35,050 nucleotides of DNA, taken from NCBI GenBank assembly GCA_025464975.1, contig JAODMT010000012.1, positions 1-35,050 on the forward strand, read 5' to 3'. Below, one piece after another: positions 16,051 through 24,615 of the stretch. The notes under the pieces are model-generated. The model was not told where the DNA came from. It did no database searches and saw nothing but the letters and a program-made list of their open reading frames with translations. Position 1 is the stretch's first letter. Each line of letters opens with the position of its first letter. The DNA is from Microbacteriaceae bacterium (GTDB lineage Bacteria; Actinomycetota; Actinomycetes; Actinomycetales; Microbacteriaceae). A program made the position numbers and the translations under genes.

Positions 16051-16998
16051 GTGCGCAAGATCACAGCGCTGATAGCTGGAATCGCCCTTCTTGGCAGCCT
16101 CACGGCGTGTGCCGGGGGTTCTAGCGTCAACGGCTGCACCCCTGTGGTTTCCTCGGGTCAGGCCTCCTCGGTCGTCTCTGCAACCGGAAAACTCGGCACC
16201 GCCCCCAAGGTGTCGTTCCCTACCCCGCTCTACTCGAAGACGACGCAGAAGTCGGTGTTGATCGCCGGCCACGGGCAGCCGATCCAGAACGGCCAGCCGG
16301 TCGTGGTTGACGCCACCATCCTCAACGCGACGAGCGGCGCCGTGCTGCAGCAGACGACATACACCGCGACCGGCGGAAGCCTGCTCACCGCCGGCCCGTC
16401 CAGTTTCCCCGCCGTGAGCGAGGGATTGCGCTGCGCAACGGTTGGCTCACGGCTCGCCATCATCGGGTCGCCCAAGGACAGCCACCAGGGACAGGCCGAC
16501 CCGACGAACGGCGTCAAGAAGAACGACTCGTTCATCTACGTGATCGACGTCAAAAAGGCCTTCCTTGCCAAGGCGAACGGGGCCGACCAGGTGCCGCAGA
16601 ACGGAATGCCTGCCGTCGTCACGACCGCCAATGGCACTCCCGGGATCACCGTCCCGCACACAACTCCGCCGAAGACCGCTCAGGTTGAGCTGTTGAAGCA
16701 GGGCAGCGGAGCCAAGCTGACGAACGGGCACTTCGCGGTGGTGCAATACACCGGGGTTTCCTGGACGGACAACACCGTGTTCGACTCGACCTGGTCAACC
16801 CATCAGGCCGCCGTCGTGCAGATCGGATCACAGAGCCTGTCGGCCGGACTCTCCAAGGCGCTCCTCGGGAAGCGGGTCGGGTCGCAGGTGCTCGCCGTTC
16901 TTCCGGCAAAGGACGCGACCGTGGCCGATGGTTCCGGCAAGGCTCCAGCCGGCGCGACGGTAATCTACGTCGTGGATATTCTGGGCGTCGCGCAATAG
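16051..16998 (+). CDS. FKBP-type peptidyl-prolyl isomerase lipoprotein, tandem FKBP-like domains
   Basis: A 315-residue exported lipoprotein. The signal peptide MRKITALIAGIALLGSLTAC ends in the lipobox LTAC with C20 as the lipidated residue. The C-terminal 105 residues form an FKBP domain (GHFAVVQYTGVSWTDNTVFD, then GLSKALLGKRVGSQVLAVLP). The first half seems to hold a second, degenerate FKBP-like domain (GQPVVVDATILNATSGAVLQ, GLRCATVGSRLAIIGSP, FIYVIDVKKAF). Several residues that line the proline pocket of active FKBPs are not obvious in it. The expected role is folding of secreted proteins at the outer face of the membrane. The GTG at 16051 is downstream of TAGAAT (16011-16016). The gene occupies the place where the proteasome block stands in other actinobacteria. 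Lnt, encoded downstream, could N-acylate it. Confidence 0.85.
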   Translation: MRKITALIAGIALLGSLTACAGGSSVNGCTPVVSSGQASSVVSATGKLGTAPKVSFPTPLYSKTTQKSVLIAGHGQPIQNGQPVVVDATILNATSGAVLQQTTYTATGGSLLTAGPSSFPAVSEGLRCATVGSRLAIIGSPKDSHQGQADPTNGVKKNDSFIYVIDVKKAFLAKANGADQVPQNGMPAVVTTANGTPGITVPHTTPPKTAQVELLKQGSGAKLTNGHFAVVQYTGVSWTDNTVFDSTWSTHQAAVVQIGSQSLSAGLSKALLGKRVGSQVLAVLPAKDATVADGSGKAPAGATVIYVVDILGVAQ

Positions 16999-17050
16999 AA
17001 TCCTCCCGATCACAGACACAGGCCGAGTGTCTTCCGAGTTCACACCAAAC

Positions 17051-17056
17051 TAGGAT
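17051..17056 (+). promoter_or_regulatory. -10 element of pafB (leaderless)
   Basis: TAGGAT ends eight bases before the GTG of pafB; no Shine-Dalgarno lies between. Confidence 0.5.
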
Positions 17057-17063
17057 TTCCCCC

Positions 17064-18095
17064 GTGTCAGCAGCCAGCACAGCCAAGATTCCGGTGGAGG
17101 AGAGACTCTTCAGTCTCGTCCTCGCCCTGCTCGCGACCGAAAACGGGCTGACCAAGAACGAGGTGCTCTCCACCGTTCAGGGCTACCGGCAGCGGTTCAA
17201 GCCCGGCGGGGACAACGCCAACCTCGAGCGACAGTTCGAGCGCGACAAGGACGACATTCGCGATCTCGGCGTTCCGCTCGAGACCATCGAGTCTCCCGGG
17301 CAGGCCGGGAACAACCAGACGCTTCGCTACCGGATACCTCGCGGCGCCTACGAGCTTCCGGGCGACATCACCTTCTCCGCCGAGGAGACCACGCTCCTGA
17401 ACCTCGCGGCGATGGTCTGGCGTGAGGGATCGCTCTCCGGCGAGTCCCGCCGCGCCGTCATGAAACTCAAGGGACTCGGGCTCGTTTCCGACGAACCGGT
17501 ACTCGGATACGCCCCCCGGCTTCGAGTGCGGGACGCCGCGTTCGAGCCGCTGCGCGCCGCACTCGAGAAGCACTCGATAGTCCGGTTCGCCTACCTCAAA
17601 CCGGGGGAGGCCGAGGCCCGAGTGCGTCAGGTGGCCCCGCTGGCTCTGGTTCAACACCAGGGCCGATGGCACCTGAATGCCGAGGAGCCCGACACCGGGA
17701 TCACCAAGACCTTCCTCCTCCGGCGCATTGTCAGCCCGATTTCGTTGATCGGCAAGACGTTTCCCGCACCGACCGGGGACCAGACCGCTCGGGCCCTCGC
17801 CGAACTCGAGGAGGTGTGGGACTCACACACCGCCGAGGTTGAGGTGGTCGCCGAATCGGACGCGGCCGCCCGACTGCACAAGCGCCGAGGAACGGTCACG
17901 CTGCCATCCGGAGCGTTGCGGTTGCACTACTCCGATGCCAACATCTTCGCCGACGAACTCGCCGGCTATGGTCCGGAGGTTCTCGTGCTCTCACCTCCGG
18001 AGCTGCGATCCGCCGTGCGGGACAGACTGCTTCGCACCGTCCAGCAGCACACGGCCGAGCAGCGCGCCGCGGCGACCGAGGTCTCCAATGGCTGA
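17064..18095 (+). CDS. pafB: WYL-domain transcription regulator PafB
   Basis: A 343-residue DNA-binding protein. The N-terminus holds a winged helix-turn-helix (EERLFSLVLALLATENGLTK through DKDDIRDLGVPLETIES). The middle and C-terminal parts hold the WYL domain (IVRFAYLKPGEAEARVRQVA, with GRWHLNAEE in place of the exact W-Y-L) and the WCX extension. PafB and PafC form the PafBC activator of the LexA-independent DNA-damage response in mycobacteria. The GTG at 17064 is the probable leaderless start. The last 8 bp overlap pafC, fitting a fixed 1:1 pair. The gene is named for association with pafA, but no pafA is present upstream here. Confidence 0.9.
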   Translation: MSAASTAKIPVEERLFSLVLALLATENGLTKNEVLSTVQGYRQRFKPGGDNANLERQFERDKDDIRDLGVPLETIESPGQAGNNQTLRYRIPRGAYELPGDITFSAEETTLLNLAAMVWREGSLSGESRRAVMKLKGLGLVSDEPVLGYAPRLRVRDAAFEPLRAALEKHSIVRFAYLKPGEAEARVRQVAPLALVQHQGRWHLNAEEPDTGITKTFLLRRIVSPISLIGKTFPAPTGDQTARALAELEEVWDSHTAEVEVVAESDAAARLHKRRGTVTLPSGALRLHYSDANIFADELAGYGPEVLVLSPPELRSAVRDRLLRTVQQHTAEQRAAATEVSNG

Positions 18096-19068
18096 GCGAC
18101 GCGCCCCGCAGCAGGCGCAGGACAAGCTCGCCTTTCTGCTCTCCCTCGTGCCATTCCTCATGGAGCACGAGCGCATCAGCGTCCAGGATGCCGCCCACCA
18201 TTTCGGGGTGAGCAAGCAACAGGTGCGCGAAGCGGTCGAGCTGATCGCGGTCTCCGGCATCCCCGGCGAAACCGGGCAGTACCAGCACGGGGACCTGTTC
18301 GACCTTGCCTGGGATGACTTCGAGGAGAACGACCAGATCGTTCTCACCAACCTCGTCGCCATCGACGACGCGCCCCGGTTCTCCGGTCGCGAGGCGGCCG
18401 CGCTCATCGCCGGCCTGCAGTATCTGTCGGCGCTGCCCGAAAATGCGGACCGGATGGCGATCGCCTCGCTCATGACCAAACTGTCTCGAGGCGCCTCTGC
18501 GCCGCCGAGTCAATTCGCCGTCGAGGGTTCGGAATCGGACGAGACCCTCGCGCTGATCCGCGAGTCGGTCTCCAGCGGCGTACAACTGGAGTTTGACTAC
18601 GTCAACGCGCGCGGCGAGCACGAGAGCCGCCGGGTCGACCCGCTTCGAATCGAATCGATGGACGCGGACTGGTACCTCCGCGGCTGGTGTCACCTTCGCC
18701 AGGCCGTGCGCACCTTCCGGCTCGATCGCATCGGGAACCCCCGCATCACCGCGGAACCGATCACCACCCACGTCGGCGACGTGCACCTTCCCGACGCGCT
18801 GTTCGAGGGCTCATCCGACGACCTGATTGTGACTATCGACGTCGCGCCGGCGGCGGCGGCGCTCATAGCCGACTACATTCCGGATGGCGCGGTGAGCACC
18901 GATATCGGAGGGCTGAAACGCACCTCCATTCGCGTCTCCCACTACCACGGGCTCAAGCGACTCATCGCCGGCCTTCCGGGGATTGTCACCGTGATCGACC
19001 CGCCGGAGGCGCGTCGCGCCGTGGCCGATTGGGCGCGCGCCGGTGCCGCCCGCTACGGGGAGAACTGA
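18088..19068 (+). CDS. pafC: WYL-domain transcription regulator PafC
   Basis: A 326-residue partner of PafB. It starts MAERRAPQQAQDKLAFLLSL at the ATG at 18088, inside the end of pafB, although the frame is open upstream. The helix-turn-helix is near residues 25-60 (ERISVQDAAHHFGVSKQQVR). The WYL domain carries the canonical DWYLRGWCHLRQAVRTFRLD, with the ligand-binding basic residues expected of the family (single-stranded nucleic acid has been proposed as the signal). A WCX-type domain ends the protein. The stop shares one base with the start of the next membrane-protein gene (TGATG), so pafB, pafC and that gene are probably one transcript. Confidence 0.9.
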   Translation: MAERRAPQQAQDKLAFLLSLVPFLMEHERISVQDAAHHFGVSKQQVREAVELIAVSGIPGETGQYQHGDLFDLAWDDFEENDQIVLTNLVAIDDAPRFSGREAAALIAGLQYLSALPENADRMAIASLMTKLSRGASAPPSQFAVEGSESDETLALIRESVSSGVQLEFDYVNARGEHESRRVDPLRIESMDADWYLRGWCHLRQAVRTFRLDRIGNPRITAEPITTHVGDVHLPDALFEGSSDDLIVTIDVAPAAAALIADYIPDGAVSTDIGGLKRTSIRVSHYHGLKRLIAGLPGIVTVIDPPEARRAVADWARAGAARYGEN

Positions 19069-19406
19069 TGGCCTGGTGGGGGTGGCTCCTGATCTGGGGC
19101 GTGCTGGTTCTTGCGTTGCTCGGGATGCTTGCGCTGTTCGCCGTGCGACTTTTTCGAAAGGTCGTGGGAGTGTTCAACAGCCTCGGCGATCTCGCCAGCA
19201 CGGCCGACGTGCTCGACACCGCCGACGACGGGCACGGGGCGGAAGCCGCACCGATCGCCCTGTTGCAGAAGCGGTCGGTAGTGGTGGCGCGCCGCGATCT
19301 CGAACGGGAGCGGTTCGAAGATCGACGGGCGGCTCGACATTCGCGCAGAATAGATCGAGCGCGCACCCTAATCGGAGTGGATGCCAACTCCCGCAAGTGG
19401 TTTTGA
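19068..19406 (+). CDS. Small membrane protein between pafC and tatA
   Basis: A 112-residue protein with one strong N-terminal helix (residues about 5-29, WLLIWGVLVLALLGMLALFA) and a long cytoplasmic part rich in Arg and Glu (VVARRDLERERFEDRRAARH), probably helical. It follows pafC with a one-base overlap and precedes tatA by about 77 bp. The function is not known to me. Its position may mean co-regulation with PafBC only. It is not a TatB: the Gly-Pro hinge after the helix is missing. Confidence 0.75.
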   Translation: MAWWGWLLIWGVLVLALLGMLALFAVRLFRKVVGVFNSLGDLASTADVLDTADDGHGAEAAPIALLQKRSVVVARRDLERERFEDRRAARHSRRIDRARTLIGVDANSRKWF

Positions 19407-19437
19407 AAGGCATGGCCAACGTTTTCCGCTAGGGCGG

Positions 19438-19477
19438 TAAACTGGGGCAGACGGCATCAATCGAAGCGCGAAGGAAG
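19438..19477 (+). promoter_or_regulatory. -10 and ribosome-binding site of tatA
   Basis: TAAACT at 19438-19443 is a good -10, and AAGGAAG at 19471-19477 is a Shine-Dalgarno six bases before the tatA ATG (19484). tatA-tatC-helY thus probably has its own promoter. Confidence 0.5.
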
Positions 19478-19483
19478 TTCTCC

Positions 19484-19723
19484 ATGGGTGGTCTCACCGG
19501 TTGGCATGCACTGATCCTGCTGGTCATCATCGTGCTGATCTTCGGCGCGGCAAAGTTGCCCGGACTCGCCAAGGCAGTCGGGCAGTCGATGAGAATCTTC
19601 AAGAACGAGATTAAGTCGCCGGAGGATGAGGGGAAGCGTCCCGCAGACGGGCCGCAGCTGAACGAGACCTCGCCCGAGGTTCGCGCGCAGACGGACTCGA
19701 CGAAGTCCAACCCACAGCCATAA
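19484..19723 (+). CDS. tatA: Twin-arginine translocase subunit TatA
   Basis: A 79-residue membrane protein, the pore-forming subunit of the Tat pathway that exports folded proteins. The N-terminal helix (WHALILLVIIVLIFGAAKLP) is followed by the hinge and the amphipathic helix GLAKAVGQSMRIFKNEIK. The acidic, Pro-containing tail is normal. FGAAKLPGLAKAVGQSMR matches the actinobacterial TatA signature. tatC follows after 20 bp. No tatB is next to them; in actinobacteria tatB is usually elsewhere. Confidence 0.95.
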   Translation: MGGLTGWHALILLVIIVLIFGAAKLPGLAKAVGQSMRIFKNEIKSPEDEGKRPADGPQLNETSPEVRAQTDSTKSNPQP

Positions 19724-19743
19724 TCGCTCAAGAACCTGCAACT

Positions 19744-20541
19744 ATGTCCGCGCGCAGCAAGCGGGGCGCGAAAAGCGACGGCCGCATGTCTCTCGGCCAG
19801 CACCTCCTCGAACTCCGCAGACGCCTCTTCATTTCGGCCATCGCCATCGTGGTCTTCTCGATCGGCGGATGGTTCCTATACGACCCGATCTTCACGGCCA
19901 TTCAGGAACCGGTGCGTCAGATGGCTAAGGCGCACACCGCGTCGATCAATTTCGCCGGAATAGGAACGGCCTTCGACATCCAGCTGCAGATCGCGGTCAC
20001 GGTCGGCGCCGTTGTGTCGAGCCCGGTGTGGCTGTACCAGATCTTCGCCTTTATCGTTCCCGGTCTCACCCGCCGCGAAAGACGGTTCACGTTCGGATTC
20101 TTCTTCTCCGCCGTTCCCTTGTTCCTGCTCGGCTGCGCCGCGGGATGGTACGTGTTCCCGCACATCGTCGGCGTTCTCGGCTCATTCGTGCCGCAGGGCG
20201 GTGTCAGCCTCATCGAGGCAAGGGACTACCTGAGCTTCGTGCTCAAGCTCGTGCTCGCGGTCGGCATCGCCTTCGTGCTCCCCGTGTTTCTCGTGCTGCT
20301 GAACTTCCTCGGCGTGGTGTCCGCCAAGAGCATCATCAAGAGTTGGCGCTGGGCGATCCTGTTGATTTTCGTGTTTTGCGCCCTCGCGACTCCTTCGGCC
20401 GACGTCGGATCGATGTTCCTGCTCGCCATCCCGATGATCGTGCTCTACCTCGCCGCCGCCGGGGTCGCGGGCTGGCACGACCGGGTCCTGCGCAAGCGGT
20501 CCGCGGCGCTTACGACCGACCTTGATGGTGCCGCCGCATGA
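19744..20541 (+). CDS. tatC: Twin-arginine translocase subunit TatC
   Basis: A 265-residue protein with six membrane helices, the receptor for twin-arginine signal peptides. Typical features are MSLGQHLLELRRRLFISAIA (residues about 16-35, including the HLxELRxRL signature), the periplasmic loop with ARDYLSFVLKLVLAVGIAFVLPV, and ATPSADVGSMFLLAIPMIVLY near the end. The Ala/Arg-rich tail is short. The TGA overlaps the ATG of helY by four bases, coupling the two genes, as in mycobacteria. Confidence 0.95.
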   Translation: MSARSKRGAKSDGRMSLGQHLLELRRRLFISAIAIVVFSIGGWFLYDPIFTAIQEPVRQMAKAHTASINFAGIGTAFDIQLQIAVTVGAVVSSPVWLYQIFAFIVPGLTRRERRFTFGFFFSAVPLFLLGCAAGWYVFPHIVGVLGSFVPQGGVSLIEARDYLSFVLKLVLAVGIAFVLPVFLVLLNFLGVVSAKSIIKSWRWAILLIFVFCALATPSADVGSMFLLAIPMIVLYLAAAGVAGWHDRVLRKRSAALTTDLDGAAA

Positions 20542-22997
20542 CGGACCAGCTAACGCCCGCGGAACGGTTCGCCGCTTCCCGGGTGCGACAGGGTTCGCCC
20601 CAGCTCGAACGCTTCCGCAGTATTCAGACCTTCGACCTCGACCCGTTCCAGATAGCCGCCGGCATCGCCCTCGAGCGCGGTGACAGCGTGCTTGTCGCCG
20701 CTCCGACCGGGGCCGGCAAGACGATCGTGGCCGAATTTGCGGTGTTTCTCGCCATGCAGCGGGCGAACGCCAAGGTGTTCTACACGGCGCCGATGAAGGC
20801 GCTGAGCAACCAAAAATTCCAGGAGTTCGTCGCGGCGTACGGGCCCGACGAGGTGGGGCTGCTCACCGGCGACACCAACATCAATTCCGGCGCACGGATC
20901 GTGGTCATGACCACCGAGGTCTTGCGCAACATGCTTTACGCCGACTCGGATCTGCTCCGCGATCTTTCCTTCGTGGTGATGGACGAGGTGCACTACCTCG
21001 CCGACCGGTTCAGAGGAGCCGTCTGGGAAGAGGTCATCATCCACCTCCCGCAAGACGTGCGGCTCGTGTCGCTCAGCGCAACCGTCTCCAACGCCGAGGA
21101 ATTCGGCGACTGGTTGCAGGCCGTGCGCGGCGAGACCGCCGTGATCGTCTCGGAGGAGCGGCCCGTTCCGCTCGACCAGCACATTCTCATGCGCACCAAG
21201 CTCATCGACCTGTTCGACACGGCGACCGGGGTGAGCGGCATCGCCCTCGGCTCGGCCGCCACGCACCGGGTGAATCCGGAGCTCGTGCAGATGGCCCGCT
21301 ACGGCGGCCGCACCATCAGTTCGCGCCAGATGCAGGATGTCGGGCGACGACATTCCCGCGGTGGGCGCCCGGACGAGCTCAAGATGAATCGCGCCGCGGT
21401 CGTCAAGATGCTCGACGAGCGCAATCTGCTTCCGGCGATCTTCTTCATCTTCAGCCGCGTCGGCTGCGACCAGGCCGTCAAGCAGGTGCTCCGGGCGGGT
21501 GTGCGACTCACGACGCAGCAGGAGCGCGACGAGATCGGCGCGATCGTTGAGGAACGCTGCCGCACCATCCTGGACGAGGATCTGGCGGTGCTCGGCTACT
21601 GGGAGTGGCTCGACGGCCTGCAGCGCGGTGTGGCAGCACACCACGCCGGAATGTTGCCCGCCTTCAAAGAGGTGGTCGAGGAACTCTTCCAGAAGAAGCT
21701 GGTCAAGGCCGTTTTCGCCACCGAGACCCTCGCGCTCGGAATCAACATGCCGGCCAGGACTGTCGTGCTTGAGAAGCTGGAGAAATTCAACGGCGAGGCA
21801 CGCGTGCCGATCACGCCGGGGGAGTACACCCAGCTCACCGGACGCGCCGGTCGCCGCGGCATCGACGTCGAGGGTCATTCGGTCATTCAGTGGCAGGAGG
21901 GACTCGACCCACAGGCCGTCGCCTCCCTCGCCTCCCGCCGTACCTACCCGCTCAATTCGAGCTTCTCGCCGACGTACAACATGGCCGTGAACCTGATCGA
22001 GCAGTTCAGCCGCGAGCGCGCCCGCGACATCCTCGAATCGTCGTTCGCCCAGTTCCAGGCCGACCGGGCCGTCGTGGACCTCGCCCGCAAGGTACGGACC
22101 CAGGAGGAGTCCCTCCGAGGCTACGAGCAGGCCATGACCTGTCATCTCGGTGACTTCAAGGAATACTCCGGCATCCGGCGTGAGCTGAGCGACCTCGAGC
22201 GCAAGGGCGCCGTGCGCGCCGATCTGCAGAGCCGCGCGGAGCGGGACAAGCGCCAAAACCAGCTTGCCGCGCTGCGCAAACGGCTCAAGCAGCATCCCTG
22301 TCACACCTGTAAGGACCGGGAGTCGCACGCGCGTTGGGCGGAGCGCTGGTGGAAGCTCAAGAAGCAGACGGATGACCTGACCCGGCAGATCCGCACCAGG
22401 ACCGGTGCCGTCGCCCGCATCTTCGACCGCGTGACCGACGTGCTGCTCGAGCTCGGGTACCTCGTCCGCGCCGAGGGTGGAGAGGTCGTCGCCTCGGTGC
22501 ACGGCCGCACCCTTCGGCGAATCTACGGCGAGCGTGACCTCCTCGTGGCGGAGTGCCTGCGGCGCGGGGTCTGGAAAGAGCTCGACCCGGCCGGCCTCGC
22601 CGCGATGGCAGCGGCGCTCGTCTACGAGCCGCGACGGGATGAGGGGCAGTCGTCGGATCGGTACCTGCCAAAGGGTGCATTCCGGCCGGCGTTCGACAAG
22701 ACGACGGATCTGTGGGCCACGCTCGACGACATCGAGCGCGATCACAAGCTCCCGGGGAGCAACCCGCTGTCAACAGGGTTGTCGCTCGCCATGAACCGGT
22801 GGGCGCAGGGAGTTCCCCTCGACGCCGTGCTCATGGAGGCCGACCTCGCGGCCGGAGACTTCGTTCGAATGACCAAACAAACGATCGACCTTCTCGATCA
22901 GCTCTCGGTTGTCGCGGAGGGCAACGTCGGCCGCACCGCCCGGAAGGCGCTCGACGCCATCCGCCGCGGCATCGTCGCCTACTCCTCGGTGGGCTGA
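20538..22997 (+). CDS. helY: DEAD/DEAH-box RNA helicase HelY (Ski2/Mtr4-like)
   Basis: An 819-residue superfamily-2 helicase. Walker A is APTGAGKT (residues 55-62), motif II is DEVH (D149-H152), motif III is LSATVSNAEEFGDWL, and motif VI is TGRAGRRGID. The region HHAGMLPAFKEVVEELFQKK and ATETLALGINMPARTVVLEK are hallmarks of the Ski2-like group. The C-terminal part has a coiled stretch with a Cys pair (HPCHTCKD), then the DSHCT-like domain. The role is presumed RNA unwinding and turnover. The length is slightly shorter than Rv2092c (906). A minus-strand open frame of 731 codons covers this gene and is a codon-bias shadow. Confidence 0.9.
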   Translation: MTDQLTPAERFAASRVRQGSPQLERFRSIQTFDLDPFQIAAGIALERGDSVLVAAPTGAGKTIVAEFAVFLAMQRANAKVFYTAPMKALSNQKFQEFVAAYGPDEVGLLTGDTNINSGARIVVMTTEVLRNMLYADSDLLRDLSFVVMDEVHYLADRFRGAVWEEVIIHLPQDVRLVSLSATVSNAEEFGDWLQAVRGETAVIVSEERPVPLDQHILMRTKLIDLFDTATGVSGIALGSAATHRVNPELVQMARYGGRTISSRQMQDVGRRHSRGGRPDELKMNRAAVVKMLDERNLLPAIFFIFSRVGCDQAVKQVLRAGVRLTTQQERDEIGAIVEERCRTILDEDLAVLGYWEWLDGLQRGVAAHHAGMLPAFKEVVEELFQKKLVKAVFATETLALGINMPARTVVLEKLEKFNGEARVPITPGEYTQLTGRAGRRGIDVEGHSVIQWQEGLDPQAVASLASRRTYPLNSSFSPTYNMAVNLIEQFSRERARDILESSFAQFQADRAVVDLARKVRTQEESLRGYEQAMTCHLGDFKEYSGIRRELSDLERKGAVRADLQSRAERDKRQNQLAALRKRLKQHPCHTCKDRESHARWAERWWKLKKQTDDLTRQIRTRTGAVARIFDRVTDVLLELGYLVRAEGGEVVASVHGRTLRRIYGERDLLVAECLRRGVWKELDPAGLAAMAAALVYEPRRDEGQSSDRYLPKGAFRPAFDKTTDLWATLDDIERDHKLPGSNPLSTGLSLAMNRWAQGVPLDAVLMEADLAAGDFVRMTKQTIDLLDQLSVVAEGNVGRTARKALDAIRRGIVAYSSVG

Positions 22998-23034
22998 CCG
23001 GCGCCGCCCTGCACTCTTCCCAGTTTTCGCCGCT

Positions 23035-23040
23035 TAGGCT
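23035..23040 (+). promoter_or_regulatory. -10 element of lnt (leaderless)
   Basis: TAGGCT ends seven bases before the GTG at 23047. No ribosome-binding site is visible between, so a leaderless transcript is likely. Confidence 0.5.
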
Positions 23041-23046
23041 TTACGA

Positions 23047-24615
23047 GTGCTACTCAGCCCTCCGCCCCGCCGGGCATCCGCCCGAGCGTGGCTTGGGCGC
23101 CCATTGCCACTCGCCGCGGCCGTGCTCCTCGCCGCGATTTCCGGCTTCACCAACGCCGCGGCCTTCCCGGGTCTCGGTTGGTGGCCGCTGATCTTCGTCG
23201 GCACCGCCCTCATGCTCTGGTCGCTCGTCGGCCGACGGGTCTGGCCCTCCCTTCTCGTCGGGTTTGTCGGGGGCTTCGCCTTCTTCGGCAATCACATCCT
23301 GTGGCTCACGGTGTATCTCGGCCCTGTGCCGTGGCTCGCACTCGCCGGCCTCGAATCCATCTTCTTCGCCATTGGCTGCGCACTCATGGCTCTCGCCTGG
23401 CGGTTCGTGCCACTGGTGTGGCCCGGTGTCACCGGTCGACTCATCGGACTTCCCGCTGTGCTCTCCGGCCTGTGGGTGCTCCGCGAGGCGATCACGAGCG
23501 TCTGGCCCTATGGCGGGTTCTCCTGGGGTCGTCTCGCCTTCTCCCAGTCCGACAGCACCTTCGCGCCGCTTATCGCCTGGCTCGGCGTCTCGGGACTGAG
23601 CTTCGTCATCGCATTCCTGAGCGCCGCGCTGCTGCAGGCGGTGCGCACGGTGCAGGTCCGCGTGACGACCCGTGGCATCGTCGCGACCGCCGCGTTCCTC
23701 GTGGCCGCCGCCATCCCGGCATGGCCGGTCTCCACCGCGGGATCGGTGCGCGTGGCCGCCGTCCAGGGCAACTCCAACTCCGGCCTCTTCGCGCAGGCGC
23801 AGCCGGGGGATTCGCTCGACGAGCACCTACAGGCCACCGTTCCGATCTTTGGCAAGAAGGTGGATGTCGTGGTCTGGCCGGAGAACGCGTCCGACATCGA
23901 CCCGTTGGAGAACATTCAGGCGGCTCAGACCCTCGACTACGTGTCCAAGCAGATGCATGCGCCGCTCGTGACCGGAACTATCACCCAGAACAACAGGGGC
24001 CAGACCTTCAACAGCCTCTTGCTCTGGGAGAACGGTAAGGGAGCGGTCGCGCAGTACGACAAGATCCACCCTGTGCCGTTTGCCGAGTACCTGCCCGATC
24101 GAAGTTTCTGGTACCCACTCGCCCCCGGCCTGTTCGATCTGGTTCCGCGAGACTTCTCGTTCGGCAAACGGTCCAATGTTTTCGACATCAACGGGGCGAT
24201 GGCGGGGGTCGCCATTTGCTTCGACATCGTGGATGATTCACTCATCCACCAAATGGTGGACGGTGGGGCGCAGTTCATCATCGCGCCGACCAACAATGCC
24301 GACTTTGGGCACACTGATGAGAGCGAACAGCAGCTCGCGATCGCCAGACTGCGCGCGATCGAAACGGGGCGAAGCGTTGTGAACGATTCGACGGTCGGCG
24401 TGAGCGCCATGTTCGGTCCGGATGGGCAGGTCATCGCCAAGCTCCCCACCTTTACCCGGGGGGCCCTCGTCGACACCGTGCCGCTCAGTACCACCGTGAC
24501 CCCCGCGATGTTCGCCGGGCGGCAGATCGAATGGCTCGTGTCCGGATTCGGACTCGCAGGGCTCGCCCTTGGACTGCTGATGCGTCCGCGGCGGAGAAAA
24601 GCCCGCGATGGCTGA
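23047..24615 (+). CDS. lnt: Apolipoprotein N-acyltransferase Lnt
   Basis: A 522-residue membrane enzyme that adds the third acyl chain to the N-terminal Cys of lipoproteins. The first 230 residues hold about seven hydrophobic helices, and residues about 235-490 form the exported nitrilase-type domain. The triad is E279 (VVWPENASD), K339 (YDKIHPVPFAEYLP) and C391 (GVAICFDIVDDS). A final helix and a basic tail follow. It starts at a GTG with a -10 hexamer just upstream, and its last 8 bp overlap the Ppm gene. In M. tuberculosis the two activities are fused in one protein (Rv2051c); here they are separate but coupled. Confidence 0.9.
   Translation: MLLSPPPRRASARAWLGRPLPLAAAVLLAAISGFTNAAAFPGLGWWPLIFVGTALMLWSLVGRRVWPSLLVGFVGGFAFFGNHILWLTVYLGPVPWLALAGLESIFFAIGCALMALAWRFVPLVWPGVTGRLIGLPAVLSGLWVLREAITSVWPYGGFSWGRLAFSQSDSTFAPLIAWLGVSGLSFVIAFLSAALLQAVRTVQVRVTTRGIVATAAFLVAAAIPAWPVSTAGSVRVAAVQGNSNSGLFAQAQPGDSLDEHLQATVPIFGKKVDVVVWPENASDIDPLENIQAAQTLDYVSKQMHAPLVTGTITQNNRGQTFNSLLLWENGKGAVAQYDKIHPVPFAEYLPDRSFWYPLAPGLFDLVPRDFSFGKRSNVFDINGAMAGVAICFDIVDDSLIHQMVDGGAQFIIAPTNNADFGHTDESEQQLAIARLRAIETGRSVVNDSTVGVSAMFGPDGQVIAKLPTFTRGALVDTVPLSTTVTPAMFAGRQIEWLVSGFGLAGLALGLLMRPRRRKARDG

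Noticed and set aside
20550-22745. A 731-codon open frame on the minus strand opposite helY
   Set aside because: It mirrors a gene with all helicase motifs, has no recognisable domain, and arises from GC-rich third positions.
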